From Deinococcus sedimenti (lineage in GTDB: Bacteria > Deinococcota > Deinococci > Deinococcales > Deinococcaceae), in NCBI RefSeq assembly GCF_014648135.1, contig NZ_BMQN01000003.1, positions 124,001 through 188,000 on the forward strand: a stretch of 64,000 bases of DNA, written 5' to 3'. This document shows positions 30,820-39,914 of this stretch, in pieces. Both the position numbers and the translations under genes were made by a program. The notes beneath the pieces were generated by a model. It was given only the letters and a program-made list of their open reading frames with translations, did not search any database and was not told the DNA's origin. Within the stretch, counting starts at the first letter, position 1, and each line of letters opens with the position of its first letter.

Positions 30820-31848
30820 TCACTGCACGGGCCGGGCGGGCTGGGTGACGGTCAGGCGCGCGCGGCTGCCTTCGGCGCGCAGGTCGTCACTGTGGGCGTG
30901 GACAAGCAGTTCCTGCCGGTTTCCATCGAGCGTGACGGTGTAGGTGACGTCGTGCCCCTTGAACTCCCGGGCCTGGATGGTCACCTCGGGCGCGGCCGCG
31001 TCGTCGGTGAAGCGCAGGTGTTCGGGGCGGACGCTGACCAGCACCGGCCCGCTGCGGGCCTCCTGCAGGGGAATGATGCCCAGCGCCGTGCGGGCCATGA
31101 GGCGGTCGGCGGTGCCGGACAGCAGGTTGCTGCGGCCCAGGAAGTTCGCGACGAAGGCGGTGCGGGGCCTCGTGTACACGTCGTGCGGCGTGCCGATCTG
31201 TTCGGCCTGCCCGGCGCGCATGAGGACGATCCGGTCGCTGAATGCCAGGGCCTCCTCCTGGTCGTGCGTGACGAGGATGGCGGTGGTCCCCGCGGCGCGC
31301 AGGATGCTGCGGATCTCCTGGCGGGTGGCGTGCCGAAGTTGCGCGTCGAGGTTGCTGAACGGTTCGTCCAGCAGCAGCAGGGTGGGGCGGGGCGCCAGCG
31401 CGCGGGCCAGCGCGACGCGCTGCTGCTGCCCGCCGCTGAGTTCATGCGGGCGGCGGCTCTCGAAGACGGTCAGGCCCACCAGGGCCAGGGTCTCGCGGGC
31501 GCGCGGCAGGCGCTGGGCGCGCGGCAGGTGCGAGAGGCCGAACAGGACGTTCCCCAGGACGCTCAGGTGCGGGAACAGCGCGTAATCCTGGAACACCAGG
31601 CCGACGCCGCGCCGTTCGGGCGGCGCGAAGGGGGTGGTCACGTTGCGTCCGCCGATGTGGACGTGCCCGCTGTCGGGCTGTTCCAGGCCCGCGATGAGGC
31701 GCAGCGTGGTGGTCTTCCCACATCCGGACGGGCCCAGCAGCGTCAGGAGTTCCCCGGCGGGCACGCTGAGGTTCAGGTCGTTCACGACCGGGGGGTGGCC
31801 GGGCGCGTAGCGTTTGCTGAGGTGGTCGAGCTGGAGGATGGGGGTCAT
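30820..31848 (-). CDS. fbpC: Iron(III) ABC transporter ATP-binding protein
   Basis: ATPase of 342 residues that powers uptake through the adjacent permease. It has Walker A GPSGCGKTT, the signature LSGGQQQR, Walker B LLLLDEPFSNLD and the switch histidine in ILVTHDQEEAL. A C-terminal TOBE-like domain ends with ARLTVTQPARPV. It overlaps the permease gene by four bases. With the substrate-binding protein nearby this is a complete Fbp/Fut-type importer. Specificity for iron rests on the binding protein. Confidence 0.9.
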   Translation of the reverse strand: MTPILQLDHLSKRYAPGHPPVVNDLNLSVPAGELLTLLGPSGCGKTTTLRLIAGLEQPDSGHVHIGGRNVTTPFAPPERRGVGLVFQDYALFPHLSVLGNVLFGLSHLPRAQRLPRARETLALVGLTVFESRRPHELSGGQQQRVALARALAPRPTLLLLDEPFSNLDAQLRHATRQEIRSILRAAGTTAILVTHDQEEALAFSDRIVLMRAGQAEQIGTPHDVYTRPRTAFVANFLGRSNLLSGTADRLMARTALGIIPLQEARSGPVLVSVRPEHLRFTDDAAAPEVTIQAREFKGHDVTYTVTLDGNRQELLVHAHSDDLRAEGSRARLTVTQPARPVQ

Positions 31849-33437
31849 GCCGGTTCCTTGGGGGGGCGGGGGGGTCTGGGGGCGGGGCGGCGCTCGCGGC
31901 GCAGGATCAGCAGCGTCAACACCGCGCCGCTGAGGGCCAGCGCCAGGGCGTAGGGGGCGGCGGCGGCGTACTGGGCTTCCTCGGTGTACGCCCAGACGTT
32001 GCGGGCCAGCGTCTCGAAACCGATGGGGGCCAGCAGCAGCGTCAGCGGAAGTTCCTTGAGGACACTCAGGAACACGAACGCGGCGCTGACGAGCAGCCCG
32101 GGGCGGATCAGCGGGAGCGTGACGCGGGCCAGCGCGCCCCGGCTGGTCTGCCCGAGCAGCCGCGCGGCTTCCTCCAGGCGGGGCGTGGCGGTGTTCAGGC
32201 TGGTGCGGATCGGGCCGACGGCCTCGGCGACGAAATGCAGGGTGTACGCGAGGATCAGCAGGGGGAAGGTCTGGTAGAGCGGCGGGGCGACTTTCAGGCT
32301 GAAGAACACCAGCGCCAGCGCGAACGCCAGCGGGGGCGTGGCGTACCCGAGGTACGCGGCGCGTTCCGTGAAGCGCGCCAGTCGCCCCTGCGCGCGGCTG
32401 CCAATGTACGCCAGCGGGAACGCCAGCGCGGTGGTGGTCACGGCCGCGATGGCGGCGGCGCCCAGCGCGCTCTTCAGGGCGTCTCCCAGGCTGGCCCACG
32501 CGAAGGGGTTGGTTTCCAGGCGCAGCCAGTACGCGATGGTGCCCAGCGGGACGATCAGCGCCGCGCCGGTCAGGGCCGCCACGAACGTCCAGGCCAGCGG
32601 CCGGGTGCGGCCCAGTCGGGTGGTGCGGATCTCGCGCGCCCCGCCGGGACTGACCCGCGCGAGGTGCAGGCCACGCATCAGCCGCGCCTCGAGCAGCAGG
32701 GCCGCGCCGGTCACGAGCAGCAGGCCCAGCGCCAGCCAAGCGGAGTACACCCGGTCGTACGCGGCGGTGTACTGCTGGTAGATCGCGGCGCTGAAGGTGG
32801 GAAAGCGCATCAGGCTGACCACGCTGAAGTCCCCCAGGACGTGCAGGGCGATCAGCAGCGCGCCGGACAGCCAGGCGGGCCGCAGGTACGGCAGGGTCAC
32901 CTCGCGGAACGTCTGCCACGGCGTGCGGCCCAGCAGCCTCGCGGCGTCCTCCAGGGCGGGGTCCTGGGTGCGCAGCGCGGCGTGCAGGTTCAGGAACAGG
33001 TACGGGAACGTGAACAGCGTCAGGATGCCCAGCGCGCCCCAGAACCCGCTGGGGCCGGGCCAGTTGATGCCGGTCAGCGCCTCGATGGTGCCGCCGGGTC
33101 CGCTGGCGGCGATCATAGCGTACGCGCCCACGTAACCGGGAATCGCCAGGGGCAGCACGCCCGCGAGCATGAGTGCGCGGCGGGGGCGCAGGTCGGTGCG
33201 CGCCGCGAGGTACGCCAGCGGCAGCGCGACCAGCGTGGTCGTGATCAGGGTGCCGCCCGTCAGCAGGAGGGTGTTGCCGAGCAGTTCCAGGTTGCGCGTG
33301 CGGAAGACGATCTCGCGCAGTTCGGTCCCCTCGGCGCCCAGCGCGCGCAGCAGCAGGTACACCAGGGGCAGCAGGACACCGGCCACCGTCAACAGGGCGG
33401 GCAGCAGCAGGGGCAGGGGGGGGCGTCGTCGGATCAT
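31845..33437 (-). CDS. fbpB: Iron(III) ABC transporter permease (fused dimer)
   Basis: Membrane permease of 530 residues with two homologous halves, each with about six helices and an EAA loop (EDAARLLGRTPWQTFREVTL and EEAARLLGQTSRGALARVTL), as in FbpB-type permeases. It begins 152 bases after the binding-protein gene; the gap carries a strong hairpin (33541-33576) and a GGATTACT sequence (33483-33490) also found upstream of fbpA. Confidence 0.92.
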   Translation of the reverse strand: MIRRRPPLPLLLPALLTVAGVLLPLVYLLLRALGAEGTELREIVFRTRNLELLGNTLLLTGGTLITTTLVALPLAYLAARTDLRPRRALMLAGVLPLAIPGYVGAYAMIAASGPGGTIEALTGINWPGPSGFWGALGILTLFTFPYLFLNLHAALRTQDPALEDAARLLGRTPWQTFREVTLPYLRPAWLSGALLIALHVLGDFSVVSLMRFPTFSAAIYQQYTAAYDRVYSAWLALGLLLVTGAALLLEARLMRGLHLARVSPGGAREIRTTRLGRTRPLAWTFVAALTGAALIVPLGTIAYWLRLETNPFAWASLGDALKSALGAAAIAAVTTTALAFPLAYIGSRAQGRLARFTERAAYLGYATPPLAFALALVFFSLKVAPPLYQTFPLLILAYTLHFVAEAVGPIRTSLNTATPRLEEAARLLGQTSRGALARVTLPLIRPGLLVSAAFVFLSVLKELPLTLLLAPIGFETLARNVWAYTEEAQYAAAAPYALALALSGAVLTLLILRRERRPAPRPPRPPKEPA

Positions 33438-33540
33438 GGGTGGGGTGTGCCCATGCGGGCAGCCCCGTCACGATAGCAGAGCGGATTACTCGGGTTTCAG
33501 GTCGGGTGTCCCCCGGTCGCGCCACCCCCAGCCACAGCCG

Positions 33541-33576
33541 AAGGCCGCCGCCCCTGCCAAGCGGGACGGCGGCCTT
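33541..33576 (-). terminator. Strong hairpin between fbpA and fbpB
   Basis: AAGGCCGCCG (33541-33550) pairs perfectly with CGGCGGCCTT (33567-33576) around a 16-base loop that can pair further. There is no T run on the minus strand, so it may stabilise the fbpA message or act as a partial terminator that keeps the binding protein in excess over the permease. Confidence 0.5.
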
Positions 33577-33589
33577 CTGGGGAGGGGCC

Positions 33590-34585
33590 TTACAGCAGGC
33601 CCGCGTCCCGCAGGAGCTTCTGCGCTTTCTCGATGTTCTTCGGCATGACGGTGGGATCCACCTTGGGGCTGCGCTTGATCACGTCCGCGTAGGGCAGCAT
33701 GGTCGTGGGCTGCAGGATGTTGCCGATCACGGGGTACTCGAAGTTCACGCTCAGGAAGAACGTCTGCGCGTCCTTGGCGACCAGGGCGCTCAGGAAGCGC
33801 GCGGCGCTGGCCTGGTTCTTGCTGGTCTTCAGGATCCCGGCGCCCGTGGCGTTGCCCAGGTTGCCGATGTCGCCATTCTTGAAGAAGTACGTGTCGATCG
33901 GGTAGCTCAGGCGGTTGACGCGCTGAATGTAGTAGTGGTTGGTCAGCGCGACGTCGATCTCACCGGCGCGCATGGCTTCGAGCATGCCGACGTTGCTGGT
34001 CTTGTAGTCCTTGGGCTGCAGGGCCTTCATGCCCTCGATCCAGGCGCGGGTCTTCTGCTCGCCCTGCTGCGCGATCATGACGCCCAGGAAGTCCTGGAAG
34101 CTGGGGTAGCTGACCGTCCAGCCGATGCGGCCCTTGAGGCTGGTCATCTTGGGGAGGTCCATGATCGAGTCGGGCAGCTGGTCCGGCTTGATCTTGCCCG
34201 TGTTGTACGCCAGGGTGCGGAAGCGGACAGTGGTGGGCAGCCAGGTGCGGCTGTCGGGCAGGTAGTCGTCACTGACGTTACGGGTCAGGGCCGCGCCCAG
34301 CTTGGTGAACTTGCCTTCCTCGGCCAGTTCGCCGAGCGCACCGACCGAGTTGCCCCAGTAGACGTCGGCGGGGCTGCGGCTGCCTTCCTCGCGGATGGCG
34401 GCGACGAGCTGCGCGTCGGTGCCGTAGCGGACGTTGACCTTGATGCCGGTCTGGCGTTCGAACTGCTGCACGACCGGGTCGACGAAGGTCTTGGCGCGGC
34501 CCGAGTAGACGGTCAGGGTCTTGGTCTGCGCGAGGCTGGTGCCGGCAAGCAGCAGAGCGGTGACGGCGAGAACGGTGCGTTTCAT
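33590..34585 (-). CDS. fbpA: Iron(III) ABC transporter substrate-binding protein
   Basis: Secreted binding protein of 331 residues with signal peptide MKRTVLAVTALLLAGTSLAQ. The mature start (TLTVYSGRAKTFVDPVVQQF) and the closely spaced tyrosines in TNHYYIQRVN are characteristic of FbpA/FutA-type ferric-binding proteins. No lipobox is present, so membrane retention is not shown. The ATG at 34585 is the first codon of a normal signal peptide; the longer frame to 34666 crosses an operator-like repeat. It is the first gene of the transporter set. Confidence 0.92.
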   Translation of the reverse strand: MKRTVLAVTALLLAGTSLAQTKTLTVYSGRAKTFVDPVVQQFERQTGIKVNVRYGTDAQLVAAIREEGSRSPADVYWGNSVGALGELAEEGKFTKLGAALTRNVSDDYLPDSRTWLPTTVRFRTLAYNTGKIKPDQLPDSIMDLPKMTSLKGRIGWTVSYPSFQDFLGVMIAQQGEQKTRAWIEGMKALQPKDYKTSNVGMLEAMRAGEIDVALTNHYYIQRVNRLSYPIDTYFFKNGDIGNLGNATGAGILKTSKNQASAARFLSALVAKDAQTFFLSVNFEYPVIGNILQPTTMLPYADVIKRSPKVDPTVMPKNIEKAQKLLRDAGLL

Positions 34586-34589
34586 CCCC

Positions 34590-34617
34590 GTAATCCTAAG
34601 TACACCACTCGGATTAC
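34590..34617 (-). promoter_or_regulatory. Candidate iron-regulatory operator over the fbpA promoter
   Basis: GTAATCC (34590-34596) and GGATTAC (34611-34617) form a perfect inverted repeat with a 14-base spacer, about two helical turns between centres. On the minus strand one half overlaps a TAGGAT box seven bases before the fbpA ATG, where a bound repressor would block transcription. The regulator (DtxR- or Fur-like) is not identified. Confidence 0.45.
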
Positions 34618-34699
34618 TATAGGTATGAATGTCCCGACGCGGAGGCCAATGGAAGCCGGGGCACACCTGCTCAGTGGCGCGCCCCGGCTCTCCCGATCT

Positions 34700-36529
34700 T
34701 CAGATATTCCGCACGGCGCCGCGCGCGGCGCTGGTGGTCATGCTGGCATAGGCGCGCAGCGCGCCGGTGATCTTGCGGGGACGGGCCTCGGCGGGGTGCC
34801 AGCCGGCCTCCTGCTGGTGGGCGCGCCGGGCGGCGAGTTCGGCGTCGTCCACGGCGAGGTGGATGCGCCGCGCGGGAATGTCGATCTCGATGACGTCGCC
34901 GGTCTGCACGAGGCCGATGGTGCCGCCCTCGGCCGCCTCGGGAGACACGTGCCCGATGGACAGGCCTGAGGATCCGCCGCTGAAGCGTCCGTCGGTGACC
35001 AGCGCGCAGTCCTTGCCCAGCCCCTTGGATTTCAGGTAGCTGGTGGGGTACAGCATCTCCTGCATGCCGGGGCCGCCCTTGGGGCCCTCGTAGCGGATCA
35101 GCACGACCTCGCCAGCAGTCACCGTGCCGTCGAGGATGGCGTCCACGGCGGCGTCCTGCGATTCGAACACGCGCGCAGTCCCGGTGAATTTCAGGATGCT
35201 CTCGTCCACCCCGGCGGTCTTGACGATGCAGCCGTCCTCGGCGAGGTTGCCGTACAGCACCGCCAGCCCGCCGTCCTGCGAGAAGGCGTGCTCGGCGCTG
35301 CGGATGACGCCCTTTTCGCGGTCGAGGTCCAGCGCGGTGTAGCGCCGCGCCTGCGAGAACGCCAGCTGGGTGGGCACCCCGCCGGGCGCGGCGCGGTAGA
35401 AGGTGTGGGTCGCCTCGTCATCGGTGCGTTTGACGTCCCAGCGGTTCAGGGCGCCTTGCAGGCTGGGGGCGTGGACGCTGTGCACGTCGCGGTTCAGCAG
35501 CCCGGCGTCGTCCAGCTGGCCCAGGATGCCCATGATGCCCCCGGCGCGGTGGACGTCTTCCATGTGCACGTCGTTTTTGGCAGGTGCGACCTTACACAGC
35601 ACCGGCACGCGGCGCGACAGGCGGTCGATGTCCTGCATGGTGAAGTCCACCCCGGCCTCGTGCGCGGCCGCCAGCAGGTGCAGCACGGTGTTGGTGCTGC
35701 CGCCCATGGCGATATCCAGCGTCATGGCGTTCTCGAACGCCTGGAAGGTGGCGATGTTGCGGGGCAGCGCGGACTCGTCGTCGCCCTCGTAGTAGCGCTT
35801 GGCGAGGTCCACGATGACGTGCCCGGCGCGTTTGAACAGCGCCTGCCGGTCGGCGTGCGTGGCGAGCACCGAGCCGTTCCCCGGCAGTGAGAGGCCCAGC
35901 GCCTCGGTCAGGCAGTTCATGGAGTTCGCGGTGAACATCCCCGAGCAGGACCCGCAGGTGGGGCAGGCGCTGCGCTCGACGTTCAGGACCTCCTCGTCCG
36001 TGACGCTGTCGTCGGCGGCCATGACCATGGCGTCCACGAGGTCCAGCGAGTGCAGGGTGTCTTTCAGCAGGATCTTCCCGGCCTCCATCGGCCCGCCGGA
36101 CACGAACACCACGGGGATGTTCAGGCGCAGCGCGGCCATGAGCATGCCGGGGGTGATCTTGTCGCAGTTGCTGATGCACACCATCGCGTCGGCGCAGTGG
36201 GCGTTGACCATGTACTCGACGCTGTCGGCGATCAGTTCGCGGCTGGGCAGGGAGTACAGCATGCCGTCGTGCCCCATGGCGATCCCGTCGTCCACGGCGA
36301 TCGTGTTGAATTCCTTGGCGACGCCGCCCGCCGCCTCGATCTCCCGCGCGACCAGCTGGCCGAGGTCCTTGAGGTGCACGTGGCCGGGCACGAACTGCGT
36401 GAACGAGTTGACGACCGCGATGATGGGCTTCTGGAAGTCGCCCTCCTGCATGCCGGTGGCCCGCCACAGCGCGCGGGCCCCGGCCATGTTGCGGCCTTCG
36501 GTGGTGGTGCGGGAACGGTAGGTGGGCAT
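34700..36529 (-). CDS. ilvD: Dihydroxy-acid dehydratase
   Basis: Iron-sulfur dehydratase of 609 residues, third step of valine and isoleucine synthesis, making 2-oxo acids from dihydroxy acids. Cluster-binding cysteines are in [11 protein letters not shown] and [19 protein letters not shown], and the C-terminal [23 protein letters not shown] is diagnostic. The ATG at 36529 gives the usual [14 protein letters not shown] start. It is a single gene here, flanked by an iron importer and an MFS gene. The need for iron may be incidental. Confidence 0.95.
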   Translation of the reverse strand: MPTYRSRTTTEGRNMAGARALWRATGMQEGDFQKPIIAVVNSFTQFVPGHVHLKDLGQLVAREIEAAGGVAKEFNTIAVDDGIAMGHDGMLYSLPSRELIADSVEYMVNAHCADAMVCISNCDKITPGMLMAALRLNIPVVFVSGGPMEAGKILLKDTLHSLDLVDAMVMAADDSVTDEEVLNVERSACPTCGSCSGMFTANSMNCLTEALGLSLPGNGSVLATHADRQALFKRAGHVIVDLAKRYYEGDDESALPRNIATFQAFENAMTLDIAMGGSTNTVLHLLAAAHEAGVDFTMQDIDRLSRRVPVLCKVAPAKNDVHMEDVHRAGGIMGILGQLDDAGLLNRDVHSVHAPSLQGALNRWDVKRTDDEATHTFYRAAPGGVPTQLAFSQARRYTALDLDREKGVIRSAEHAFSQDGGLAVLYGNLAEDGCIVKTAGVDESILKFTGTARVFESQDAAVDAILDGTVTAGEVVLIRYEGPKGGPGMQEMLYPTSYLKSKGLGKDCALVTDGRFSGGSSGLSIGHVSPEAAEGGTIGLVQTGDVIEIDIPARRIHLAVDDAELAARRAHQQEAGWHPAEARPRKITGALRAYASMTTSAARGAVRNI

Positions 36530-36619
36530 GGGCCGATGATGCGCCCAAACGCGCGGCCTGTGGCGCAGGCATCCAAACAGGGCCGCCTTCCCCACGCTGC
36601 GGTCCTCAGCGCCGGAGGG

Positions 36620-37810
36620 TCAGCGCCGCAGGGTCAGCGCGGCCGCGCCGCCCAGCGCCGCCATTAGCAGCAGGGAGGGCCGGTACAGGCCGGTCCAGGT
36701 GAAGAGCCCTCCCATGACCAGCGGCGTGAGGGCCTGCGCGAGGTTCACGGGCCGCGCGAGGTGCCCGTTCGCTGCGCCGAACTGGTGGGGGTACGTGACC
36801 GCGAGCTGTTGGGCCCGGGCGAGCGTCAGGGCGCCACTGGCCAGGCCGAAGATCAGGATGCCGGCCGGGACCGCAGGCCCGGGGGCGAGGGTCAGCAGGA
36901 GCGCACCTGCGCCGAGCGAGGCGCACAGCGTGGCCGTCAGGGTGGCCGGGGGCAGGAGGCGCAACAGCGGAACGAACAGGATCCGGCCGGGCAGCGCGGC
37001 CAGTCCTGCCAGGCCGGTGAGCACGGCGGCGTGCGCGGGGCTGTACCCGGCGTCGAGGAGCAGCGGCGCGAGCTGCAGGCCCACGCCGACCGTGACGATG
37101 CGCGCCAGCGTGAAGCCCAGCGTCAGGATTCGCAGGGGCCGGTCCGGGCGGAATGGTCGGGGCGGGTCGGGAGTGGTGCCCGCCGTCAGGGCGGGCGGTG
37201 ATGCAGGCCCGGCGGGGAGGTACCAGCGGGCCAGCAGGGCGGTGACGAGGAGCAGCGCGGCGAGGCTCAGCAGCGCGGCGTTCAGGCTGCGCTGGGTGAG
37301 GGCGGTGACGAGCGGCACGAAGATGGTGCTGGCCAGGCCCGCGACCAGCGTGACCTGCAGGGTGGCGCGGGTACGGGCCGCGCCGCGCCGCTGCTGGCCG
37401 AGCACGGTGAAGGCCGCCTCGTAGAACGTGAGGGTCATGCCCACCCCGACGAGCAGCCACCCCAGCAGGTACGGCGCGAAGCCGGGGGCGGTCATCAGGG
37501 CGAAACCGGCGGCGCCTGCCACCGCTCCCGCCGGGAGCAGGGTGCGGCCCCCCCGCATGTCGAGCGCGCGTCCCGCACTGGGAGCCAGGAACGCCGTGAC
37601 GAGCAGCGCGCCGGTGAAGGGGAGGCTGGTGTGGGTGCGGGTCCAGCCGCGCTCCGCTTCGGCGGCGATGGCCAGGACCGGCTGGGCGTAGTACAGCGCG
37701 CCGTACCCGGCGGTGGTGACCAGCGCCAGCAGCGGCACCAGCGGCCCATGACCCGACTGGGCCGGGTGGGACTGGCGGGGTCGGGTCAGTGTGGGGGCGC
37801 GGACGGGCAC
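36620..37810 (-). CDS. MFS transporter
   Basis: Major facilitator transporter of 396 residues with about twelve predicted helices. It begins with a GTG, and a short cytoplasmic tail precedes helix 1 (LLALVTTAGYGALYYAQPVL). The stretch YYAQPVLA resembles drug/arabinose-type exporters. Last gene of a run read from the MarR-like gene at 39446 through an ArsN2-like acetyltransferase and a DUF6428-like protein, with only four bases between it and the latter. That context suggests export of a metalloid compound; transport itself is not shown by any substrate motif. Confidence 0.85.
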   Translation of the reverse strand: MPVRAPTLTRPRQSHPAQSGHGPLVPLLALVTTAGYGALYYAQPVLAIAAEAERGWTRTHTSLPFTGALLVTAFLAPSAGRALDMRGGRTLLPAGAVAGAAGFALMTAPGFAPYLLGWLLVGVGMTLTFYEAAFTVLGQQRRGAARTRATLQVTLVAGLASTIFVPLVTALTQRSLNAALLSLAALLLVTALLARWYLPAGPASPPALTAGTTPDPPRPFRPDRPLRILTLGFTLARIVTVGVGLQLAPLLLDAGYSPAHAAVLTGLAGLAALPGRILFVPLLRLLPPATLTATLCASLGAGALLLTLAPGPAVPAGILIFGLASGALTLARAQQLAVTYPHQFGAANGHLARPVNLAQALTPLVMGGLFTWTGLYRPSLLLMAALGGAAALTLRR

Positions 37811-37814
37811 GGGT

Positions 37815-38336
37815 TCAGCTCAGGGTGATGGGGGTGCAGCAGCCACTGTCGGGCGCGCAGGTGTCGTCGGTGGCGCTCTCGCCGCAGGCGCTGCCGGCCT
37901 TGCACTGCACGCCGGGCTCGCGGAGGTGGACGGTCACGCGGTCACCGTGATGGCTGACGTGGGTCACGTGGTACTGCAGCGCGGGCGTGCGGGCGGTGCC
38001 GTACTCGAAGCGGACCTCGGCGTCGCCGCGCACGGGAACGTGCCGCGCCACGCGGGTGTAGATGTCGAGGAACTTGCTGGTGGTCATGTGTCCGGCCAGG
38101 GCTTCCTGGGCGGTGCCGTCCATCAGCTGGATGACCGTTTCGCGCCACGCACTGGCCTTGCCGCCGCAGTCCATGGCCTCGATGGTGACGGCCTTGACCT
38201 CGGTGACGTGGTAGCCGGGCTGCACGAGCAGGTTGCCGTTCAGGTGGAACTCCAGCGGGAGGCTGGGGGCGGCGTGCAGGGCGTCGAGCAGGCCGAGGGT
38301 AAGGGTGGTGTCGAGGCCGGGGATGGTCTGGGTCAT
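37815..38336 (-). CDS. Cys-rich DUF6428-like protein
   Basis: Protein of 173 residues. The N-terminal domain ([22 protein letters not shown], then [18 protein letters not shown]) matches a family I associate with arsenic loci (DUF6428). The C-terminal tail is a cysteine cluster: C145, C151, C160 and the adjacent pair C166-C167, with another Cys at 57. The cysteines suggest thiol binding of a metalloid or metal. AGGAGA lies eight bases before the ATG. It lies between the 53-residue Cys peptide and the MFS gene. Confidence 0.7.
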   Translation of the reverse strand: MTQTIPGLDTTLTLGLLDALHAAPSLPLEFHLNGNLLVQPGYHVTEVKAVTIEAMDCGGKASAWRETVIQLMDGTAQEALAGHMTTSKFLDIYTRVARHVPVRGDAEVRFEYGTARTPALQYHVTHVSHHGDRVTVHLREPGVQCKAGSACGESATDDTCAPDSGCCTPITLS

Positions 38337-38359
38337 GGGAGGCTCTCCTGTGGTGGGGG

Positions 38360-38521
38360 TCAGCAGCAGGGCTGTGGGGTGGGGGTGGGCTGGAGGCGGG
38401 GCAGTTCGAGGCGCAGGCCCCTGGGGCGCGGGGCGCAGCACAGCTGGCGTTCGGTCTCGGCGGCGTGCAGGAGTTCGCGGTGGTGCAGGGTGGCGATGTG
38501 CAGCAGTTCGTAGTGGTTCAT
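38360..38521 (-). CDS. 53-residue His/Cys peptide of the arsenic-type operon
   Basis: Small gene below usual length limits. Its ATG overlaps the stop codon of the acetyltransferase gene (ATGA), and it ends 23 bases before the DUF6428-like gene, so operon position supports it. The peptide has two adjacent-cysteine pairs, C28-C29 and C52-C53 at the very C-terminus, and histidines at 3, 8, 13, 14 and 19 on a predicted helix. Such pairs bind arsenite and soft metals well. No homologue is known to me; a metalloid carrier or sensor is an inference. Confidence 0.65.
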   Translation of the reverse strand: MNHYELLHIATLHHRELLHAAETERQLCCAPRPRGLRLELPRLQPTPTPQPCC

Positions 38522-38964
38522 GGGGTCTCCTGGGTGTGCAGGGGCAGGTGCATGAGGGTGGCGGTGGCGGGGCAGGCGTCCTGGAATTCACGGGAGGCGA
38601 GCAGGGTCTGTGGGGCTCCCTGGCGTGGGATGGGCTGGAAACCGAACCGTGGGAAGTATTCGGGGGCCGTGGTGGTCAGCAGGGAGACGCTGTGCAGGCC
38701 GAGCGTCCTGGCGTGGTGCAGCTGGGCTTCCACGAGCTTGGTGGCCAGGCCGCGGCCCTGCGCGGTGGGGTGAACGGCGACGGAGCGGAGCAGTCCGTGC
38801 GGGCCGTGGACTTCCAGCGCGGCGAGCGCGATGGGACCTTCCTGGTCTTCGGTCAGGAGGGTGTGCGGTAGGTGATCGGCGAGGCCCTGGGTGGGGAGGT
38901 TCAGGGTGAGCAGCAGGCGGTGCAGGGCGGGAAGGTCGCCCTGGGTGGCGGGGCGGGTCAGCAT
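38518..38964 (-). CDS. arsN2: ArsN2-like GNAT acetyltransferase
   Basis: N-acetyltransferase of 148 residues. The core acetyl-CoA motif is [20 protein letters not shown], and the flanking features [26 protein letters not shown] and [12 protein letters not shown] match the ArsN2 group found in arsenic-resistance operons. Related ArsN1 enzymes acetylate organoarsenicals such as arsinothricin; the ArsN2 substrate is not settled. It overlaps the MarR-like gene by seven bases and the small Cys peptide by four. Confidence 0.82.
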   Translation of the reverse strand: MLTRPATQGDLPALHRLLLTLNLPTQGLADHLPHTLLTEDQEGPIALAALEVHGPHGLLRSVAVHPTAQGRGLATKLVEAQLHHARTLGLHSVSLLTTTAPEYFPRFGFQPIPRQGAPQTLLASREFQDACPATATLMHLPLHTQETP

Positions 38965-39446
38965 GCGCAGCCTGCTTCGGTGGGGTCGCCGTGCAGTTCG
39001 GCTTCCAGGGCGGCACTGAGGGTGCCGAGAAGGCGCAGGGCCTGGTCGCGGTCGCCGGTGGGGAGGCGCGCGAGGACGCGGGCGGACTGGGCGTTGAGGT
39101 TGGTGTCGAGGGTGCGCGCGGCGTCCTGTCCTGCTTCGGTGAGTTGCAGCAGGAGGGCGCGGCGGTCGCTGGGGTGGGGCGCCTTGATGAGGTGGCCGTC
39201 CTGGGCGAGGTCGTCGGTGCTGCGGCTGAGCCAGGCCTTGTCGAGGTTGAGGCTGCGCGTCAGGGCGGTGAGGGTCTGGGGACCCTCGCGGTGCAGGGTG
39301 GAGAGGATCAGGCACTGGGTGCTGGACTGCACGTCGCAGCAGGCGAAGTTGCGTTGCTGCAGTTCGGTGAAGAGGCGCGTGACGGTGCGGAGCAGCGCGC
39401 CGGCTTCCCTGTCAGCCGCCACTTCGTTGTGTTGGTCAACGGTCAT
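38958..39446 (-). CDS. MarR-family regulator with putative metalloid-sensing cysteines
   Basis: Winged-helix repressor of 162 residues. The MarR core reads LSRSTDDLAQDGHLIKAPHPSDRRALLLQLT, with the DxR motif of the wing intact. Cysteines C36 and C37 (NFACCDVQ) with C45 lie where cysteine-sensing MarR proteins of arsenic loci carry theirs, and C160 and C162 end the protein. It heads the operon ending in the MFS gene. A strong leaderless promoter lies over its start. Autorepression relieved by arsenite-like compounds is the likely scheme. Confidence 0.82.
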   Translation of the reverse strand: MTVDQHNEVAADREAGALLRTVTRLFTELQQRNFACCDVQSSTQCLILSTLHREGPQTLTALTRSLNLDKAWLSRSTDDLAQDGHLIKAPHPSDRRALLLQLTEAGQDAARTLDTNLNAQSARVLARLPTGDRDQALRLLGTLSAALEAELHGDPTEAGCAC

Positions 39447-39452
39447 GGGGCC

Positions 39453-39481
39453 ACCATACGAAGACCGCCTATTATTGTCAA
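39453..39481 (-). promoter_or_regulatory. Strong promoter of the MarR-arsN2 operon
   Basis: On the minus strand TTGACA (39476-39481) and TATGGT (39453-39458) are 17 bases apart. The predicted start falls at the ATG (39446), so the mRNA is leaderless. Direct repeats ATTGTCAAG (39474-39482) and ATTGTGAAG (39490-39498) flank the -35 box and may bind the MarR-like protein. Confidence 0.7.
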
Positions 39482-39674
39482 GAGCAACTATTGTGAAGCT
39501 CAACCAATCGGGAAATCATGCCCCGCTCCCCCTCCCCTGTCAGGGGACAATGGGCGATCCCCCCGGGGGGGATTGGGCGACCTTCACCTTCGACCTGACG
39601 TCCAGCAACCGGGAAAACCCGTGCATGTGGAAACATGCGACGTGAACGCGCCCGACTGAGGCCGCGCCGCGTTC

Positions 39675-39703
39675 TTGACCTCCCCCCCCAGGGGTTCTAC
39701 GAT
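39675..39703 (+). promoter_or_regulatory. Promoter of copZ-csoR with GC-tract operator
   Basis: TTGACC (39675-39680) and TACGAT (39698-39703) are 17 bases apart. The spacer is a run of C followed by GGGG, resembling the G/C-tract operators bound by CsoR repressors. The ATG of copZ lies six bases after the -10 box, so the mRNA is probably leaderless. Confidence 0.6.
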
Positions 39704-39709
39704 GCACCC

Positions 39710-39913
39710 ATGACCACCGAACTGACGATCACCGGCATGACCTGCGGCCACTGCGAAAAAGCCGTCCGCGAAGCCCTTCAGGGCGTTCCCGGCGTGGACA
39801 CCGTGCAGGTGGACCGCGCCTCCGGCCAGGCCAGCGTGACCGGCACCGCCGACACCCAGGCCCTGATCCACGCCGTGACCGAGGAAGGGTACGGCGCTCA
39901 GGTCAACGCCTGA
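39710..39913 (+). CDS. copZ: Copper chaperone-like heavy-metal-associated domain protein
   Basis: Cytoplasmic protein of 67 residues with a single HMA domain. The metal site is GMTCGHCEKAV, with two cysteines in MxCxxC, and the fold is complete (LTITGMTC at the start, EEGYGAQV at the end). It hands Cu(I) to partners in known systems. The ATG at 39710 is fixed by the leaderless promoter; the longer frame from 39635 crosses it. It is followed one base later by csoR. A P-type copper ATPase is not in the window. Confidence 0.92.
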   Translation: MTTELTITGMTCGHCEKAVREALQGVPGVDTVQVDRASGQASVTGTADTQALIHAVTEEGYGAQVNA

Positions 39914-39914
39914 C

